Shown: positions 1 to 10,835 of the stretch, piece by piece
How positions within the stretch are numbered: position 1 is the first letter of the stretch
Layout of the letters: every line of letters starts with the position of its first letter
Source: Odontocerum albicorne
Taxonomy: Eukaryota; Arthropoda; Insecta; Trichoptera; Odontoceridae
Length of the DNA: 64,000 nucleotides
Reading direction: 5' to 3'
NCBI GenBank assembly: GCA_949825065.1
Contig: OX463842.1
Location: 1,743,501 to 1,807,500, forward strand
Notes under the pieces: model-generated
Databases searched by the model: none
What the model was told of the DNA's origin: nothing
The model's input: only the letters and a program-made list of their open reading frames with translations
Program-made: the position numbers and the translations under genes

Positions 1-509
1 AAAGAGCAGTTTTGAAAGAGAAGTACAGATATCATCGACGAAGAGACAATAATTTAGTTTTCAATTAGATTGTCTTGTGGACAACCGAACACCAAAAAAC
101 TTCTACTGTATACATTTAGATAAAAGATTTACATTGAAACAAACATTTATGTGACAAGATGAAAAAATAAATATGAAGACAAAAACACATGTATGCGAAC
201 AGACTTTATACAGAAAAGTTTCGTGTACTTGACTCCTAAGTTGTTTAAAACATTACCTAAAGCCATTAGAGATTTTAAAATATACGGTAAATTTAATACT
301 GAATTTGAAAACTGAATGATAGAAACAGAACAGATGAAAACTCAGATTGGATAAAAATCATGCAATAGAGAAATATTTCATATATTATGCAGGTCCGTTT
401 CCCTTGATTTTTGTAGATTTATAAGTAATATTTTGTTTCTACAAGTTTCTCAGTGAATAGATCCTTCGTAAAATGAATGTTTGTCATTTTAATGGGTTTT
501 CTGGTATTA
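1..509. other. AT-rich stretch, nothing recognised
   Basis: I see no coding-like frame, repeat family member or RNA signature here. It is ordinary AT-rich intergenic or intronic sequence up to the SINE that begins near 510. Confidence 0.6.
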
Positions 510-735
510 CGTGACGCCCTCCGTGGCTTGGTTGGTACGGCGTCTGTCTCCCAGCTCGGAGGTTGCGAGTTCAAATCCCACTGGAACCAAAATTTAAAAA
601 AATCCAGTCTGGTTTTCACTAAAGGCCTTTTGAACATATTTCTAGTTGGATTTAAGAGATTGCCTGTTGGCAATAAGCCCACCAGGTTGTACTGTATACA
701 ACGAAAGTGTAACATAATGTAATACAATGCAATAC
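510..735 (+). repeat. tRNA-derived SINE, nearly full length
   Basis: The head reads as a tRNA-like RNA polymerase III promoter: an A-box-like 'tggcttggttgg' near 522 and a B-box-like 'gagttcaaatccc' near 568. A body follows ('tccagtctggttttcac'), then a tail with 'agattgcctgttggcaata' and 'accaggttgtactgtata', ending in repeated taatacaa units. The same head-body-tail order recurs at 23478-23965, 27462-27695 and 52270-52484, so this is a mobile family and not a tRNA gene. The head does not close into a 7-bp acceptor stem. The tail matches the 3' end of the LINE copies at 9731 and 11227. Confidence 0.82.
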
Positions 736-1189
736 TTTGGTGTTTTTTTTTGTTATACCTATTTGTTTTTTTGTGCTTTCTTACCTTTTTTGTTTCTGAA
801 ACCTATCTGCCTTATAATGAAGCAAACGTCAGGTTATATAGGGAATTGCTTTGTATATTTCATTGTGAAAATTAAAAACAATACAAACATTACAAAACAC
901 CCGATACTGTCCATAAAAACACCTAATATAATCAGGGAATTAAAATAACAAATTATAAACGTGTTCATACATCATTTAGTAGTAACACGTAGCTCTTTAA
1001 GCCCAGATCTAAAGTGTATTCCTGAGGGTGAGAATCAATTTTTATAGTGGTTACCATTATGTTTAAAAAAAAGTGTAACAAGGTGCCTCTTTGACAGGGA
1101 GAGAGCGTGGAGGAATGGGATTGTAGACCTCCATACAGACATCTGAGTGACTGACTGACGCAAATGTCGAGTGTATGATGAAGAGTGTT
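736..1189. other. AT-rich stretch, nothing recognised
   Basis: T-rich sequence after the SINE tail. Short open frames are present but have no recognisable motifs or codon bias. I would not annotate a gene here. Confidence 0.55.
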
Positions 1190-1400
1190 TGCACGTTATT
1201 GTGATGTTGTTGAGATAATAATGCTGTTGAAATTATGTACGTGATAGCTTTGAATTTAAGTGTATGTTAGGATGTATGTTAGAATGGAGAAGTGTATGTT
1301 AGAATGGAGAGTATATTTAAGTGTATGTTAGAATGGAGAGTATAAATATTTCAGAGGAGCGTTTTAGTATTTGGATGAACAAATGAATCTGTTATAACAA
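1190..1400 (+). repeat. Dispersed repeat related to 13600-13720, with a short tandem run
   Basis: The stretch shares an ordered set of short matches with 13600-13720: 'gttgagat', a ttggaattatg-like run, 'atatttcag' and 'tgaatctgtt' or its variant. Within it, the 18-20 bp unit 'gtgtatgttagaatggaga' occurs about three times between 1258 and 1345. I do not recognise the family. Confidence 0.45.
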
Positions 1401-1441
1401 TGGGATTACTTTGTTAAATGTCTTGCATCGTTCAATGTTTC

Positions 1442-2377
1442 TTAACCCTTCCTTCCCTGTGATGTGTAACTAGAAGACATTGCTTCTAAAAACTTTAATA
1501 TCTCTATAAATATAATAAATACTGGGATCAACTTTTAGATATTCCTCTGTAATACATTTACGCATTGAATGAAAAAAAATAATATTCATAATATTCACCA
1601 ATGCACTTATCGACCACATCAGACATATTTTGTGAAAATCGGGAATAAATTCACCAATGCAATCAAAGTGTGTCAGTGTGTGCCGTAGGTATATTCATTC
1701 TAAAAAAACACTATGGGTGAGGAAGCGACGCTATTCACGTCTCACTCTCACTCTACTTCGGTATATGGGAACGCAAGTTATAGAACCTCAGTTCACTCGC
1801 TTCTTTCGCTTCAGTAGCTCTCAGGCAATCATTTGAGGTGGTCTCTTTGCCCGTTTTGTGAATTTCGGCCGATGTTTTTTTCATGTTTTCTGCAATTAAA
1901 TTTCAATTTTTTAATTTTATTTTATCCACTTTGCACGGATTTCTCCTGTTACACAAATAGGGTCTGCTTCTAGCGTTAGCTTATTCGTAAGAAATAATAT
2001 CAGCCAGGATTCTTCTCATACTGCTAGACGGTACCGAGAATATATCAACAGTGTCATTCAGTTGGTTCAATATCTCTATACCACGCGTGACTGAGTGTTT
2101 AGCCATGATATTCGTCCTGTAAGTTGGTATGTAGAACAGAAGGTAATTCCTTGCACGGCTATATTTATTGGGTACATATAAACGTAGTGCTTCTAGAATC
2201 GCGGGACAGTTGAAGCAACTTTGGAAAACCTTTAATTATTATCACTTTTGACTTCCAATTTAATTAATTTATGAATATTTTTATTTTTCCGATTTTAAAT
2301 AGCTCATTTTTACATGTGTATTGAATACACATCACCGGAATGCGCGCATTTTTTTAGAACAGGAAGGGAAAGGTTAA
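1442..2377 (+). mobile_element. TTAA-flanked miniature element (piggyBac-like ends), copy P1, with nested insertion
   Basis: TTAA lies at 1442-1445 and 2374-2377, immediately outside imperfect inverted ends that read 'cccttccttccctgtg' on the left and, on the complement, 'cctttcccttcctgt' on the right. TTAA target duplication with ends starting CC(C/T)T is the known signature of the piggyBac superfamily. There is no transposase. A subterminal palindrome (gtgtattgaatacac) sits near the right end. Related copies are at 6751, 22578, 29795, 43539 and 57290. This copy is about 300 bp longer than the others because of an insertion at about 1908-2240. Confidence 0.75.
1908..2240 (-). mobile_element. 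LINE 3'-end fragment nested in element P1
   Basis: Absent from the five sibling elements, so inserted after P1. It matches 19364-19680 in reverse orientation. On the minus strand it runs toward a 'ggataaaataaaatta' A-rich end, as expected of a retroposed 3' fragment. The minus-strand frame reads as the C-terminal part of a non-LTR ORF2, with phrases like VPNKYSRAR and DIFSVPSSS recoverable from the better copy at 19364. The plus-strand frame visible here is a shadow of it. Confidence 0.6.
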
Positions 2378-3094
2378 TATTCATGAACTATAAGGCTAGG
2401 TTACGTACGTATACTCCTTGGTTCGCTTTTTTATTAAAAATACGTAAATTTTAAATTGTGTTTTGTAGATAGTAAAAACTACGAGTATATCGTGGTATAT
2501 GTGGATATGCGGATACATTTTGTATTCACCATGTTGACAATACTCTGTGTCACAATGCCCTGAATATATTTTGTACAGTTTTGTCACAAAACATATTGTG
2601 GTGTCTAAGTTTGTCATGCTCTATATAAGGAGCAAACCATGTATCACTTGTGTTCCGCATTAAATAAACTTAACAGTATATACTCGTATAATTAAATCAA
2701 TGCATAGAGACCTTGCAAAAAAGTCCCCAATTTTCGCACCGTATCCTCTGTTATGAAAGGTTTTATCGCATAACTCATACGAGTATAAACACCTGCCAGA
2801 TCTTGATGTGTTTGATTTTGGCGAATAATCAGTCCGCTATCTGTATTACTATTGCGGTTCAGCTCTGGTCGCGCCCCTTAAATATACCAGGACATAAATT
2901 AACCTCTTTATTAGTTTACTAAGTGATATATTAAGTCATATCAATTAGAGGTTAAGTATCTTTCTTGTTTCTTATTTGAGGACGTTATAAATATTTTGTA
3001 CTAATATTAAACAAGATTTTTATATTTGGTGTTTAATGAGTTTATTTATTTAAATGTAAATTTTTCAGCATTTTCTTTAACGTTTTATATTGGG
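2378..3094. other. AT-rich stretch, nothing recognised beyond three TACTCGTA-type octamers
   Basis: No coding or repeat family is recognised. The octamer TACGAGTA or its complement occurs at 2480, 2681 and 2778, the densest grouping outside the 41-kb minisatellite. Confidence 0.5.
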
Positions 3095-3545
3095 TGTAAA
3101 TATAAGTTGCGTCCGTTTTTTTTTTCAAATTAAAAATGAGCACCAAAAGTAAAACAAAATGATAAAAGTTATACGTCATTCGAAAGAAAATTTTCTGCTC
3201 TACAAGATATTGTGTTTGCTTTTACGTTACATATATTATTTTATTTGATTACAAGCCTTCAAAATTCAATGTCAAGTAGACGAAAATGAGCATTTTCGAC
3301 ACCTCCTTCTGTTCACTCTCCCGCGGTCAATCGAGGGAATAAAGCTGCCAAAGCTGCCCGCGATATTTGCGAAGAATTTGTCGAAAATGCTCATTTTCGT
3401 CTACTTGACATTCTATTTTGAAAGCTTGTAATCAAATAAAATAATATATATATATAACGTAAAAGCAAACACAATATCTTGTAGAACAGAAAATTTTCTT
3501 TCGAATGATGAAAAAAACGGACACAACTTATGTTAACACCTAATA
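3095..3545. mobile_element. Mariner-derived foldback element
   Basis: Two long arms in inverted orientation (about 3098-3300 and 3378-3545) share an outer block starting at an 'agttg(c/t)gtccg' end and an inner block around 'caagtagacgaaaatgagc'. The left arm carries about 49 extra bases near 3130-3180. The short centre reads as remnants of a mariner transposase N-terminus, with NKAAKAARDICEE recoverable across a frameshift near 3330. The same sequence occurs at 63271-64000. It cannot encode a working protein. Confidence 0.65.
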
Positions 3546-3789
3546 CTATACGGCACTAAATCTAGGTATTTTGCTTAGACCAAAGACAGATTATATACGA
3601 GTAGAAGTATTGAAAATAATTGCCTTAGAACAGGGATAAATACCTTAATGCTAAATTATTTAAATTAACACATCCTTAGCCTTTTCTACATGTATACACC
3701 TTCTTATACAATTCCAAAGATTTATAAGGAGCTTTCTATGTTATCAATTCACGTGATTCAAACATAATTCATTTAGTATTCCTCTACCA

Positions 3790-4135
3790 CGTCTTGCACA
3801 CAAATTTACATATACACATGCCATCACGCCGACTCCCTGTCAGGATAGACAGAGAGAAAAGAGCACCAGACTTTCCTATCACGACACAAATATTTCATCT
3901 TGTCCTCATCCACACAGCTCAGTTCTTACGATTTCTCCGACTTTTTACATTTTCTTTTTCGAAATATACATTTGATCCAACTATAGTATTTGATCATTCT
4001 GTCTCACGCCTTCCACTAAACTTAGAAAAACAAATACACATTTGCGCTGTGCATTTGTTTTGTCAGTTTATCTTCATTCATTCGTTCCATGTGCCCAAAC
4101 CATCTCAGAGAATTCTAAGTGGAACGGAAACCAAT
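3790..4135 (-). pseudogene. RTE-like LINE 3' end with degenerate ORF2 C-terminus
   Basis: On the minus strand the end of a reverse-transcriptase ORF is visible: RWFGHMERMNEDKLTKQM from about 4118 down to 4050, then broken frames and a 3' UTR. The motif (RWFGH.ERM.E..LTKQ) is typical of the C-terminal region of RTE-type LINE ORF2 proteins. The minus-strand UTR ends near 3800 in the family's 'gtaggcagag'-like block, here diverged. Relatives are at 10050, 25280, 25940, 34190, 44445, 56640 and 59110. Confidence 0.6.
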
Positions 4136-4429
4136 TAGCGGCATTAGGATGTCAGCGCAGTAAACATTAATTTTGATTTCCTGTGTAGATATATACATTT
4201 AAAAAAAAATTATATTAAGGAAGCTTTATACCATATAACTTTTGACCAATTCTAAACTTATCAAAATTTAACCAAAAACCACATTTATTTATGTTTGTAA
4301 TTAAACCAAAATCAATTCGTGTAAATTACGAGCAAACGAAATATCAATGAATATTAAAAATAAAGAACGGCCTAAGTGATAAAAGTTTTAATTTATATTT
4401 TAATTAACAAGTTACACAATTTATTTCCG
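4136..4429. other. AT-rich stretch, nothing recognised
   Basis: Low-complexity AT-rich DNA with no motif that I can support. Confidence 0.5.
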
Positions 4430-4806
4430 TGTCCTCCCATAATTGTTGCGCATAAATTACCTCCACCTTGCGCGGTGCTTAGCCTAGTCCCCTCTATCGC
4501 CACTCTATCGGCACCGTGTTGATCGGCAGCCTCCGAGCCATGTTCCACCAGTGCAGGAAATCAGCCTGAAAAAAAATTTGCTCCCACCGCAATGAATAAA
4601 CGTAAATGTTTTTATGATGTATATGAGTGTAGGCTGAAAAAAATCTCGTGTCCTCGCTGCTGGGTTCGCCCTATATTGGTAGGGTGTATTTCGGCCGGGG
4701 AGATGTTATGAGATGAGCCCAGACCTTTTGATAGTTTCTCTTTTAAGTGTATTTTCTGTTATTTATTTTGAAATATCTTTGTGTTTTTGGAATGTATTTA
4801 AATATG
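4430..4806 (+). repeat. LINE 3' UTR, copy 1 of a three-copy family
   Basis: The block from about 4630 ('ctgggttcgccctata', 'gagatgagcccagacctttt') is shared in the same order with 25575-25820 and 49467-49690, each tailing into AT-rich simple sequence. That is how 5'-truncated LINE insertions look. Upstream, 4430-4560 is more GC-rich. On its minus strand a short peptide-like run (DFLHWWNMARRLPINTV) is open, but I cannot assign it. Confidence 0.5.
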
Positions 4807-4807
4807 T

Positions 4808-5215
4808 AAAGGGTGTTTGCAATTTAGCATTTTTTTTAATAAATTTTTTTATTAATTCTTAAATAAAACCCACCATTTTTCTTTGATTTCAAAAAACGTT
4901 TTATTAGTCATTGAAGTATAGTGTATGACATTTAAACAAAAAAAACAATATCCGCCAAAGGTCCACCTCTTGCAGCACCACAGATGTCCACTCTTTTGTC
5001 AAAATTTTCGATGACATTTTGGCATGATTGCGGTTCTAACTCACCAATAACGCGAATAATTTCGTCCTTTAGCTCAGGAATCGATTGGGTGTCATTCTTA
5101 TAGATCTGGTTTTTCACGTAACCCCAGAGAAAATAGTCCAACGGTGTCCGATCACATGATCTTTGTGGCCAATTGACATCACCGTTTCCGGAGATTACAA
5201 AACATAAAATAATTC
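4808..5215 (-). pseudogene. Tc1/mariner-superfamily transposase, C-terminal relic (copy A)
   Basis: The minus-strand frame reads SCDRTPLDYFLWGYVK then SIPELKDEIIRVIGELEPQ and FDKRVDICGAARGGPLADI. The CD.TPLDYFLWG block holds the last catalytic acid of DDE/D transposases in this superfamily. The frame is open from about 5215 to the stop near 4932, but catalytic domains 1 and 2 are missing, so only the last third of the protein is left. The 3' terminus near 4808 ('gtaaagggtgtttg') matches the complement of the end of copy B at 14327. Confidence 0.75.
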
Positions 5216-5635
5216 AACAATTCGAACACGTCGTTGTGTCGTATACGACTCAATTTTTATAAATGTCATACATTACACTTCTCAAATATCACAAGACCCA
5301 GGCCAGTTTTCGACGCCATCTGTGTTTTATCCAAGAATAAAAAAAATGCTCAATTTGAAAGATCGTTTACATCCAATATTGCCATAATATTTATATATTT
5401 ATTAAGTATGCAAAGGGCACTGGTTTGGTTTGGTTGTCGTTTACCAATTTTCATAATAGCCCTCTGCTTAATATGTTTTCAATTTTAAATCCCCCCTGTC
5501 TTAAAGATTCACATTTTTTTCACCGTCCCATTCACCATTGTATCACATATCTCCCCATTTCTCTTCCCCTACCTCATCTCTCTTATATTATATTATTTAC
5601 ACTTGTACAGAACATATTTTAACAACTCAGTTTAT
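5216..5635. other. Unrecognised AT-rich stretch
   Basis: Short overlapping frames exist but none has family motifs. Pyrimidine-rich runs occur around 5500-5600. Confidence 0.45.
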
Positions 5636-5705
5636 CTTTACCTGACGATGAAGACTGTGGTCTTCGAAACTAGTTGTGAACCTAAAATAAACCTGTGGTG
5701 AAAAC
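5636..5705 (+). ncRNA. Hammerhead-like core motif (candidate, unproven)
   Basis: CTGACGA at 5642-5648 is followed by T, then a perfect 6-bp hairpin (gaagac / gtcttc, loop tgtg) at 5650-5665, then GAAAC at 5666-5670. CTGANGA, stem II and GAAA are the conserved blocks of a hammerhead ribozyme core. The extra T before stem II and the lack of a clear stem I/III and cleavage triplet argue for caution. The same arrangement occurs in the hairpin elements at 11476, 18767 and 23674. Confidence 0.3.
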
Positions 5706-6750
5706 AAAAATATAAAATAAGTTTTTTATTTACTTATTTCTCCTTTTATGTAAAAAAAATGGCACCACAAAGTGAAACTATAGTCTTTTCGAAGATTCAA
5801 GAAATAAATAAATGTTTATTGTAATAATATTTTCATTCAAATTCTGTGTGATTAGAAAAAAAAACTACCTGTTTAGTATGAACTCAGTTTGAGTATGTTA
5901 ATCTCAACTGGTAAAGCATGTTAACGAAAAAGTAAAAGATCGGTTGATGTCTTTATGCGGCAAAGTAACGTTAACATATCAATTCGTTCGCAAGATTCGG
6001 AGAGACCAGTCGGGCAGCGGACACGGGCGCTACGAGAGAACCCATTAATAGAGTGGTAGATTCAAAGAAGTCTCACAAAAAAAAGAACATTAAATTTACA
6101 TAAATTAAAACAACACTTGGTGAAAAGTTATTTATGTCGGTTGGGTTTTATAAAGATATCTAAGAATTGATCTTGACTTTTTTTATGCAAGCTTACACTG
6201 ATTTATTGAAATATCTGCCCCATTTTTCAAAGATTTGTTTAGTACAGTGTTGAGTGGAGTGTTTAAGATAAAAATAAACACTGAAATGGTCCAGCCATGT
6301 ACAGAGAATGAATGAAGAAAATTTTATGAAAAAATAATTGTATCAGCTTTATAGGTATGAGAAGTAATTAATTCATTCAAAATGTATGAGAATTAATTCA
6401 ATTATACTCACCCATGTGATATATGGATAATAAATGAAAGATTAGGGTAAGTTAAGAAATTCAGATATTAAGTCTTGGATATTATAAGAGTTACGAGAGA
6501 TAATGAAAGGCATGTAGCGATAAAAAATACATACAGAGGGTTAAAAAAAGTTATTTATTTGAACCGGACAGTATCTACATCTACTACTAAGATAATAGTC
6601 CACAGCAATATGTTGGTGCTAACTTTGATGAATCGTAGTGAAACGTGAACATGGAAAATACTGAAATGAGCAGAAGTAATACTGTAAAAATGAGTTCACT
6701 TGTAAGATTCCATGGGTTTACAATGTATGAAAGAATATAGAATTAAGTGA
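5706..6750. other. AT-rich stretch, little recognised
   Basis: At about 6280-6330 the sequence 'ggtccagccatgtacagag' reads like a diverged RT tail (WSSHVQRMNEENF), possibly another RTE-like 3' relic, too short to call. The rest is AT-rich without supported features. Confidence 0.4.
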
Positions 6751-7380
6751 TTAACTTTTCCCTTCCTGTGCTAAAAAAATCCGCCCATTCCGGTGATGTG
6801 TATTCAATACACATCAATGCACATGTAAAAATGAGCGATTTAAGATCGGAAAAATAAGAATATTCATAGCCAATCGCTTAAATTAATTAAATTTGAAGTC
6901 AAAAATCATATTAATTGAAATCCAATTGCTGTAAACATGAAAAAAAAAACATCAGACGACGTTCACAAAACGGTCGAAGCGACCAGCTCGAACGAAAGCC
7001 GGCTGGCTACTAAACGAGAGAAGCGACCGAACTGAGATTCTATTTTTTGCGTTCCCATATACTCGTACCGAAGAAGAGTGACAGTGAGACGTGAATAGCG
7101 TCGATTCCTCACCCATACAGATTTTTAGAATGAATATACCTACATCACATACTGGCACACGTTTGATTGTATTGGTGAATTTATTCCCGATTTTTACAAA
7201 ATATATATGATGTGGCCGATAAGTGCTAATTATTATTAATATTATTTTTTCATTCAATGCGTAAGTGTATAACGAAGGAATACTAAAAATCTGAACCTAG
7301 TGTTTATTATATTTATAGAGATATTAAAGTTTTTAGAAGCAATGTGTACTAGTTACACATCACAGGACAGGAAGGGTTAA
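6751..7380 (-). mobile_element. TTAA-flanked miniature element, copy P2
   Basis: TTAA at 6751-6754 and 7377-7380 bounds a 630-bp copy in reverse orientation relative to P1. The ends are the family ends. It contains the conserved inner block with 'gttcccata' and 'gaatagcgtcg' on this strand. At 7060 it has TACTCGTA where siblings read TA. The open minus-strand frame inside the element is not protein-like in other copies and I do not call it a gene. Confidence 0.78.
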
Positions 7381-7559
7381 AGATGAATGCCAACTTAAGG
7401 TTGATGCGTAGAGTACTCTACGATGAAGAAGAGCACAATGAGATGTTTTTTAAAAGTGAATTTGTTTAATATGAGTTTCGTTTTTTCTGCAAATATACTA
7501 TTTGTCCTTTCTTTCTTTGTATTTACTCATTGAATCTTACATTTTAAATACGCCCTTAG
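7381..7559. other. Short unassigned spacer
   Basis: AT-rich DNA between element P2 and the tandem array; nothing supported. Confidence 0.4.
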
Positions 7560-8520
7560 AACTCTTCAGTGTAGGCTTAGCCGCAAACCGAGGGACGCAA
7601 ACATCTCATTCATAGAAACACTGAGCAAAGAACTTGAATCAATCTTCTTGAGAAATACAAACTGTGTTTTTACCATAAATGGCAATTAATATGCACAAAG
7701 GACCAAACTCAATTTTTCCCCATTTCTGAGATCTGGACGAGGGACGCAAACATTTCATTCATAGAAACACTGAGGAAAGAATTTTAATCAATCTTCTTGA
7801 GAAATACAAACTTTTTTTTACCATAAATGCCAATTAATATGCATAAAGGACCCAACTCAATTTTTTCCCCCATTTCTGAGATCAGGACGAGGGACGCAAA
7901 CATTTCATTCATAGAAACACTGAGGAAAGAACTTGAACCAATCTTCTTGAGAAACACGAACTGGTTTTTTTTTACCATAAATGACCATTGATATGCAAAC
8001 TGTTTTTTTACCATAAATGGCAATTAATATGCACAAAGGACCAAACTCAATTTTTCCCCATTTCTGAGATCTGGACGAGGGACGCAAACATTTCATTCAT
8101 AGAAACACTGAGGAAAGAACTTGAACCAATCTTCTTGAGAAATACAAACTGTTTTTTTATCATAAATGGCAATTAATATCAATAAAGGACTAAATTCAAT
8201 TTTTCCCCCATTTCTGAGACGCAAATATTTCATTCATAGAAACACTGAGGAAAGAGCTTGAACCAATCTTCTTGAGAAACACGAACTGGTTTTTTTACCA
8301 TAAATGACCATTAATATGCATTAAGGACCGAACTCAATTTTCCCCCCATTTCTGAGGTCAGGAAGAGAGACGCAAGCATTTCATTCATAGAAACACGGAG
8401 GAAAGAACTCGAATCAATCTTCTTGAGAAATACAAACTGGTTTTTTTTAACCATAAATGGCCATTAATATGCATAAAGGACCAAACTCAATGTTTTCCCC
8501 ATTTCTGAGATCATTGAGAA
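7560..8520 (+). repeat. Tandem array, ~149-bp unit, about 6 copies
   Basis: The phrase 'agggacgcaaac' or a variant begins near 7591, 7741, 7890, 8078, 8216 and 8366. Spacings are about 149 bp except one of about 188 bp, where about 39 bp containing 'taccataaatg' is duplicated inside the unit near 7975-8015. Each unit has 'cattcatagaaacactgag' and 'caatcttcttgagaaa'. Open frames within the array come from the repeat and are not independent genes. Confidence 0.85.
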
Positions 8521-8690
8521 ATTAAATAATATCCCGCTTTTATGGACTTATATAAAACAATACACACATACACATACATACACCACACTCTACATAAGGC
8601 TTTATATGTTACTATTACGTGACAGAAAAGCTCTGTTATTCGTCTTCGAAGCTTTTTGCAGTTTTTTTATTTAATATGTTTTTTAAACAT
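8521..8690. other. Spacer with short CA-rich run
   Basis: A 'acacacatacacatacat' run lies near 8557-8580; otherwise nothing is recognised. Confidence 0.4.
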
Positions 8691-8890
8691 ACGCTTAAGC
8701 CGGTAAGTTTCTAATCTAATCGCCGCCTCCACCTTATTAATCTTAAACTGAAGTTGTTTTTTTTTTGTAATATTTTTTCGTAATTTTTCATGATTTAATT
8801 CATCCATAAAAATGGGTTTGAATCCCAAATTAGAATGCTCTTGCTAAGAGTTTGCTCTCTAAATATGCTTTTGCTATGTTAATTTTCCAT
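8690..8890 (+). repeat. Dispersed repeat family D, copy 1
   Basis: Ordered matches to 42640-42880 and 44880-45165 include 'ctaatcgccgcc'-like and 'gtttgaatccca' blocks followed by 'gagtttgctctctaaata'. Similar pieces lie at 9880-10010 and 24265-24340. I do not recognise the family. Confidence 0.4.
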
Positions 8891-9117
8891 TTATTATGAT
8901 TATTTTTTAGAGGAAATTTTACTTGATCTATGACTGGCATAATATTTTTGCACAAATGGGATTTAGGTATGTTATTGATATTTAAACAAGTCAAACATAT
9001 GTATGTATTGCGGGCTGGGTCTTTTTTTCATATGTGCGTCCAAGTAAAAGAACGACATTAGGGCTTAAGAAAAAAAAAATTATTTATTTTTTCAATTTAA
9101 CAGACGTTCTTAACGAG

Positions 9118-9240
9118 TAAAGAACATACACGCATACCATCACATCGTCTCCCTCTGGAGGTAAGCAGAAAGGAGAGTGCCCGATTTCTTATAGTGCCAC
9201 TCAAATTTCGTGTCTTCTACATCCATACATACGGTCTCTA
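9118..9240 (-). repeat. RTE-like LINE 3' UTR fragment
   Basis: It contains 'accatcacatcgtctccct' followed by 'ggaggtaagcagaaaggag' and 'tagtgccactcaaattt', a diverged form of the family's ggtaggcagag block. It abuts the LINE C-terminus beginning near 9250. Confidence 0.5.
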
Positions 9241-9249
9241 TTGTATAAT

Positions 9250-9835
9250 ATCCTTAACTGTCCCGCCACCCCCTCTTATCTCACCGAGAATTTTCAGCGT
9301 CTTTCCAATCATGGATAAGCGCTACGCTCAAACAGAGATTATTTATTGGCCTTTCCAGTTCACCGCTCCTCTTTCTTTTCGTCGTCCTTTACTGTCCTGT
9401 GCAGTGAGACTCTGGAATCAGTTATAAACCAATATAAGACTCGCTCCGTCCGTGGCATGCTTTAAGAAGCGACTGAAAAACCTCTTAATTTCTAGTCAGT
9501 AAAATAACGTGTTTCATTCCTGATTTTTATTTTCCTTTCCTCTTCACCATCCCTTCCTCTCCTTTTGATTGATGATATCTCACTTTATATGAAAAAGAAT
9601 GTTCGGGTGATTGTCCTTCTTTGTGGGGTTCGTGGGCATATGCTCACGTATGTGTTAATGGATTTCGTGGGGATGGATAGTCATTTGAATGATTTATGCG
9701 ATCACGTAACTTGCTTCATTTACTTTTGTCTGGTTGGTTGGAAGAGATTGCCGCCTGGCAATAAGCCTGCCAGGCTGTATTTGCAATAAAAGTGATAAAT
9801 AAGTAAATAAAATAAATAAACACTTAATACGCACA
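9250..9835 (+). pseudogene. Non-LTR retrotransposon ORF2 C-terminus and 3' UTR, copy 1
   Basis: The frame from about 9276 reads SPRIFSVFPIMDKRY, then RRPLLSCAVRLWNQL and, after a stop codon at 9425, TNIRLAPSVACFKKRLKNLL. This RLWN...FKKRL pattern is the usual extreme C-terminus of Jockey/CR1-group LINE ORF2 proteins. The 3' UTR follows, with 'tggttggttggaagagattg' at 9731, then 'ctgccaggctgtat' and a 'aaataagtaaataaaataaa' tail. It is 5'-truncated. A sibling lies at 10836-11309. The UTR end is shared with the SINEs of this window. Confidence 0.72.
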
Positions 9836-10045
9836 CTACACTTTCCTTAAACTCGAAAGTGTTACTATCACACATCAGAAGATTTACAAAGGTTTTTTGA
9901 AGTTCATCTTCCCTTGGTAAGATTTTGTTATTATCAAATAGGTTTTTATAAACATATACGGGAAAGTACTCAATCTAGTGACTGCAGCTGCTGCCTTTAA
10001 TATTTAAAAAAAAAAGTAATATTTAAGTCTTTCAATGATAACGGG
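9836..10045 (+). repeat. Dispersed repeat family D, partial copy 2
   Basis: The block 'gatttacaaagg' ... 'cccttggtaag' ... 'gggaaagtactcaatctag' runs in the same order as 42645-42780, so this is a partial copy. Confidence 0.45.
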
Positions 10046-10260
10046 TTCTTATCATATACTCGTATATCTAACGATTTCTTTCACTTTTTACATTGTCTTC
10101 TTTCAAAACATCAAACACTTGATAACAAAATTTTCTTAGTATTCTGTTACTACACCTTTTTTCACATTTGCATCGTTTGTTTGTTTTGTTAGTCTTTATT
10201 TATTCATTCGTTACATGTGTCCAAACCATCTCAGATAGCTATAGAGTTAAATTATACAAG
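10046..10260 (-). repeat. RTE-like LINE 3' relic
   Basis: 'cgatttctttcactttttac' and 'gtgtccaaaccatctcag' match the same-order blocks at 3920-4120 and 56745-56925, read on the minus strand as the end of the RT frame (LRWFGH region). Too decayed for a continuous frame. Confidence 0.5.
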
Positions 10261-10835
10261 ATATAATCTAAAAATAAAGCATTCTTCATAAAACGCGTGC
10301 TTAAAAAATAAATAATAAAATAAAATATTTTTTATGACACTGTTTCAGATCATCGTCGATTTGTGTTTGTGATTTAATTTGATGAGGTGTCAGAAGAAAA
10401 GATGCTGGGGCCGTGGACCAGTTTCCTCGCTCGTTACCAGGCCCTTAGAGCTGATTGCCGCTATAAATTAAACAATGGCTAACCATTTTGTTAGACAATC
10501 TCCAATTAATTCTACATCTTCCCTTTTCGTCTCTTTTAACGCTAACAATCTAGTTATTATCTCATTATATTCTATTCTTTTTTGTTGCCTAAAAGAGAAT
10601 CGTAAAAAAAGTAATAATATGCGTTCATATTCATCCCCTTGTGGTTCTTACCCCAACCAGAACTTAAATTGTGCAGTTTTTATACAATAGATTTTTCATT
10701 TGTAGGTTGTATAATACTTTTACTTTGAGAACTTAAAGATGGTTATTTCTAAAAAATAAATAATAAAGCCTTTCATTACTTACTTAAGAGAACTTTTGAC
10801 TTCTGCTGTGTCGGGTTTTGTTCTCGATATATCCC
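10261..10835. other. Unrecognised stretch
   Basis: A slightly GC-richer patch at 10375-10460 and a 71-codon open frame at 10475 show no recognisable motif. I see no support for a gene. Confidence 0.4.

Noticed and set aside
7784..8176. Several overlapping frames within 7.8-8.2 kb
   Set aside because: They repeat because the 149-bp tandem unit repeats; not separate genes.
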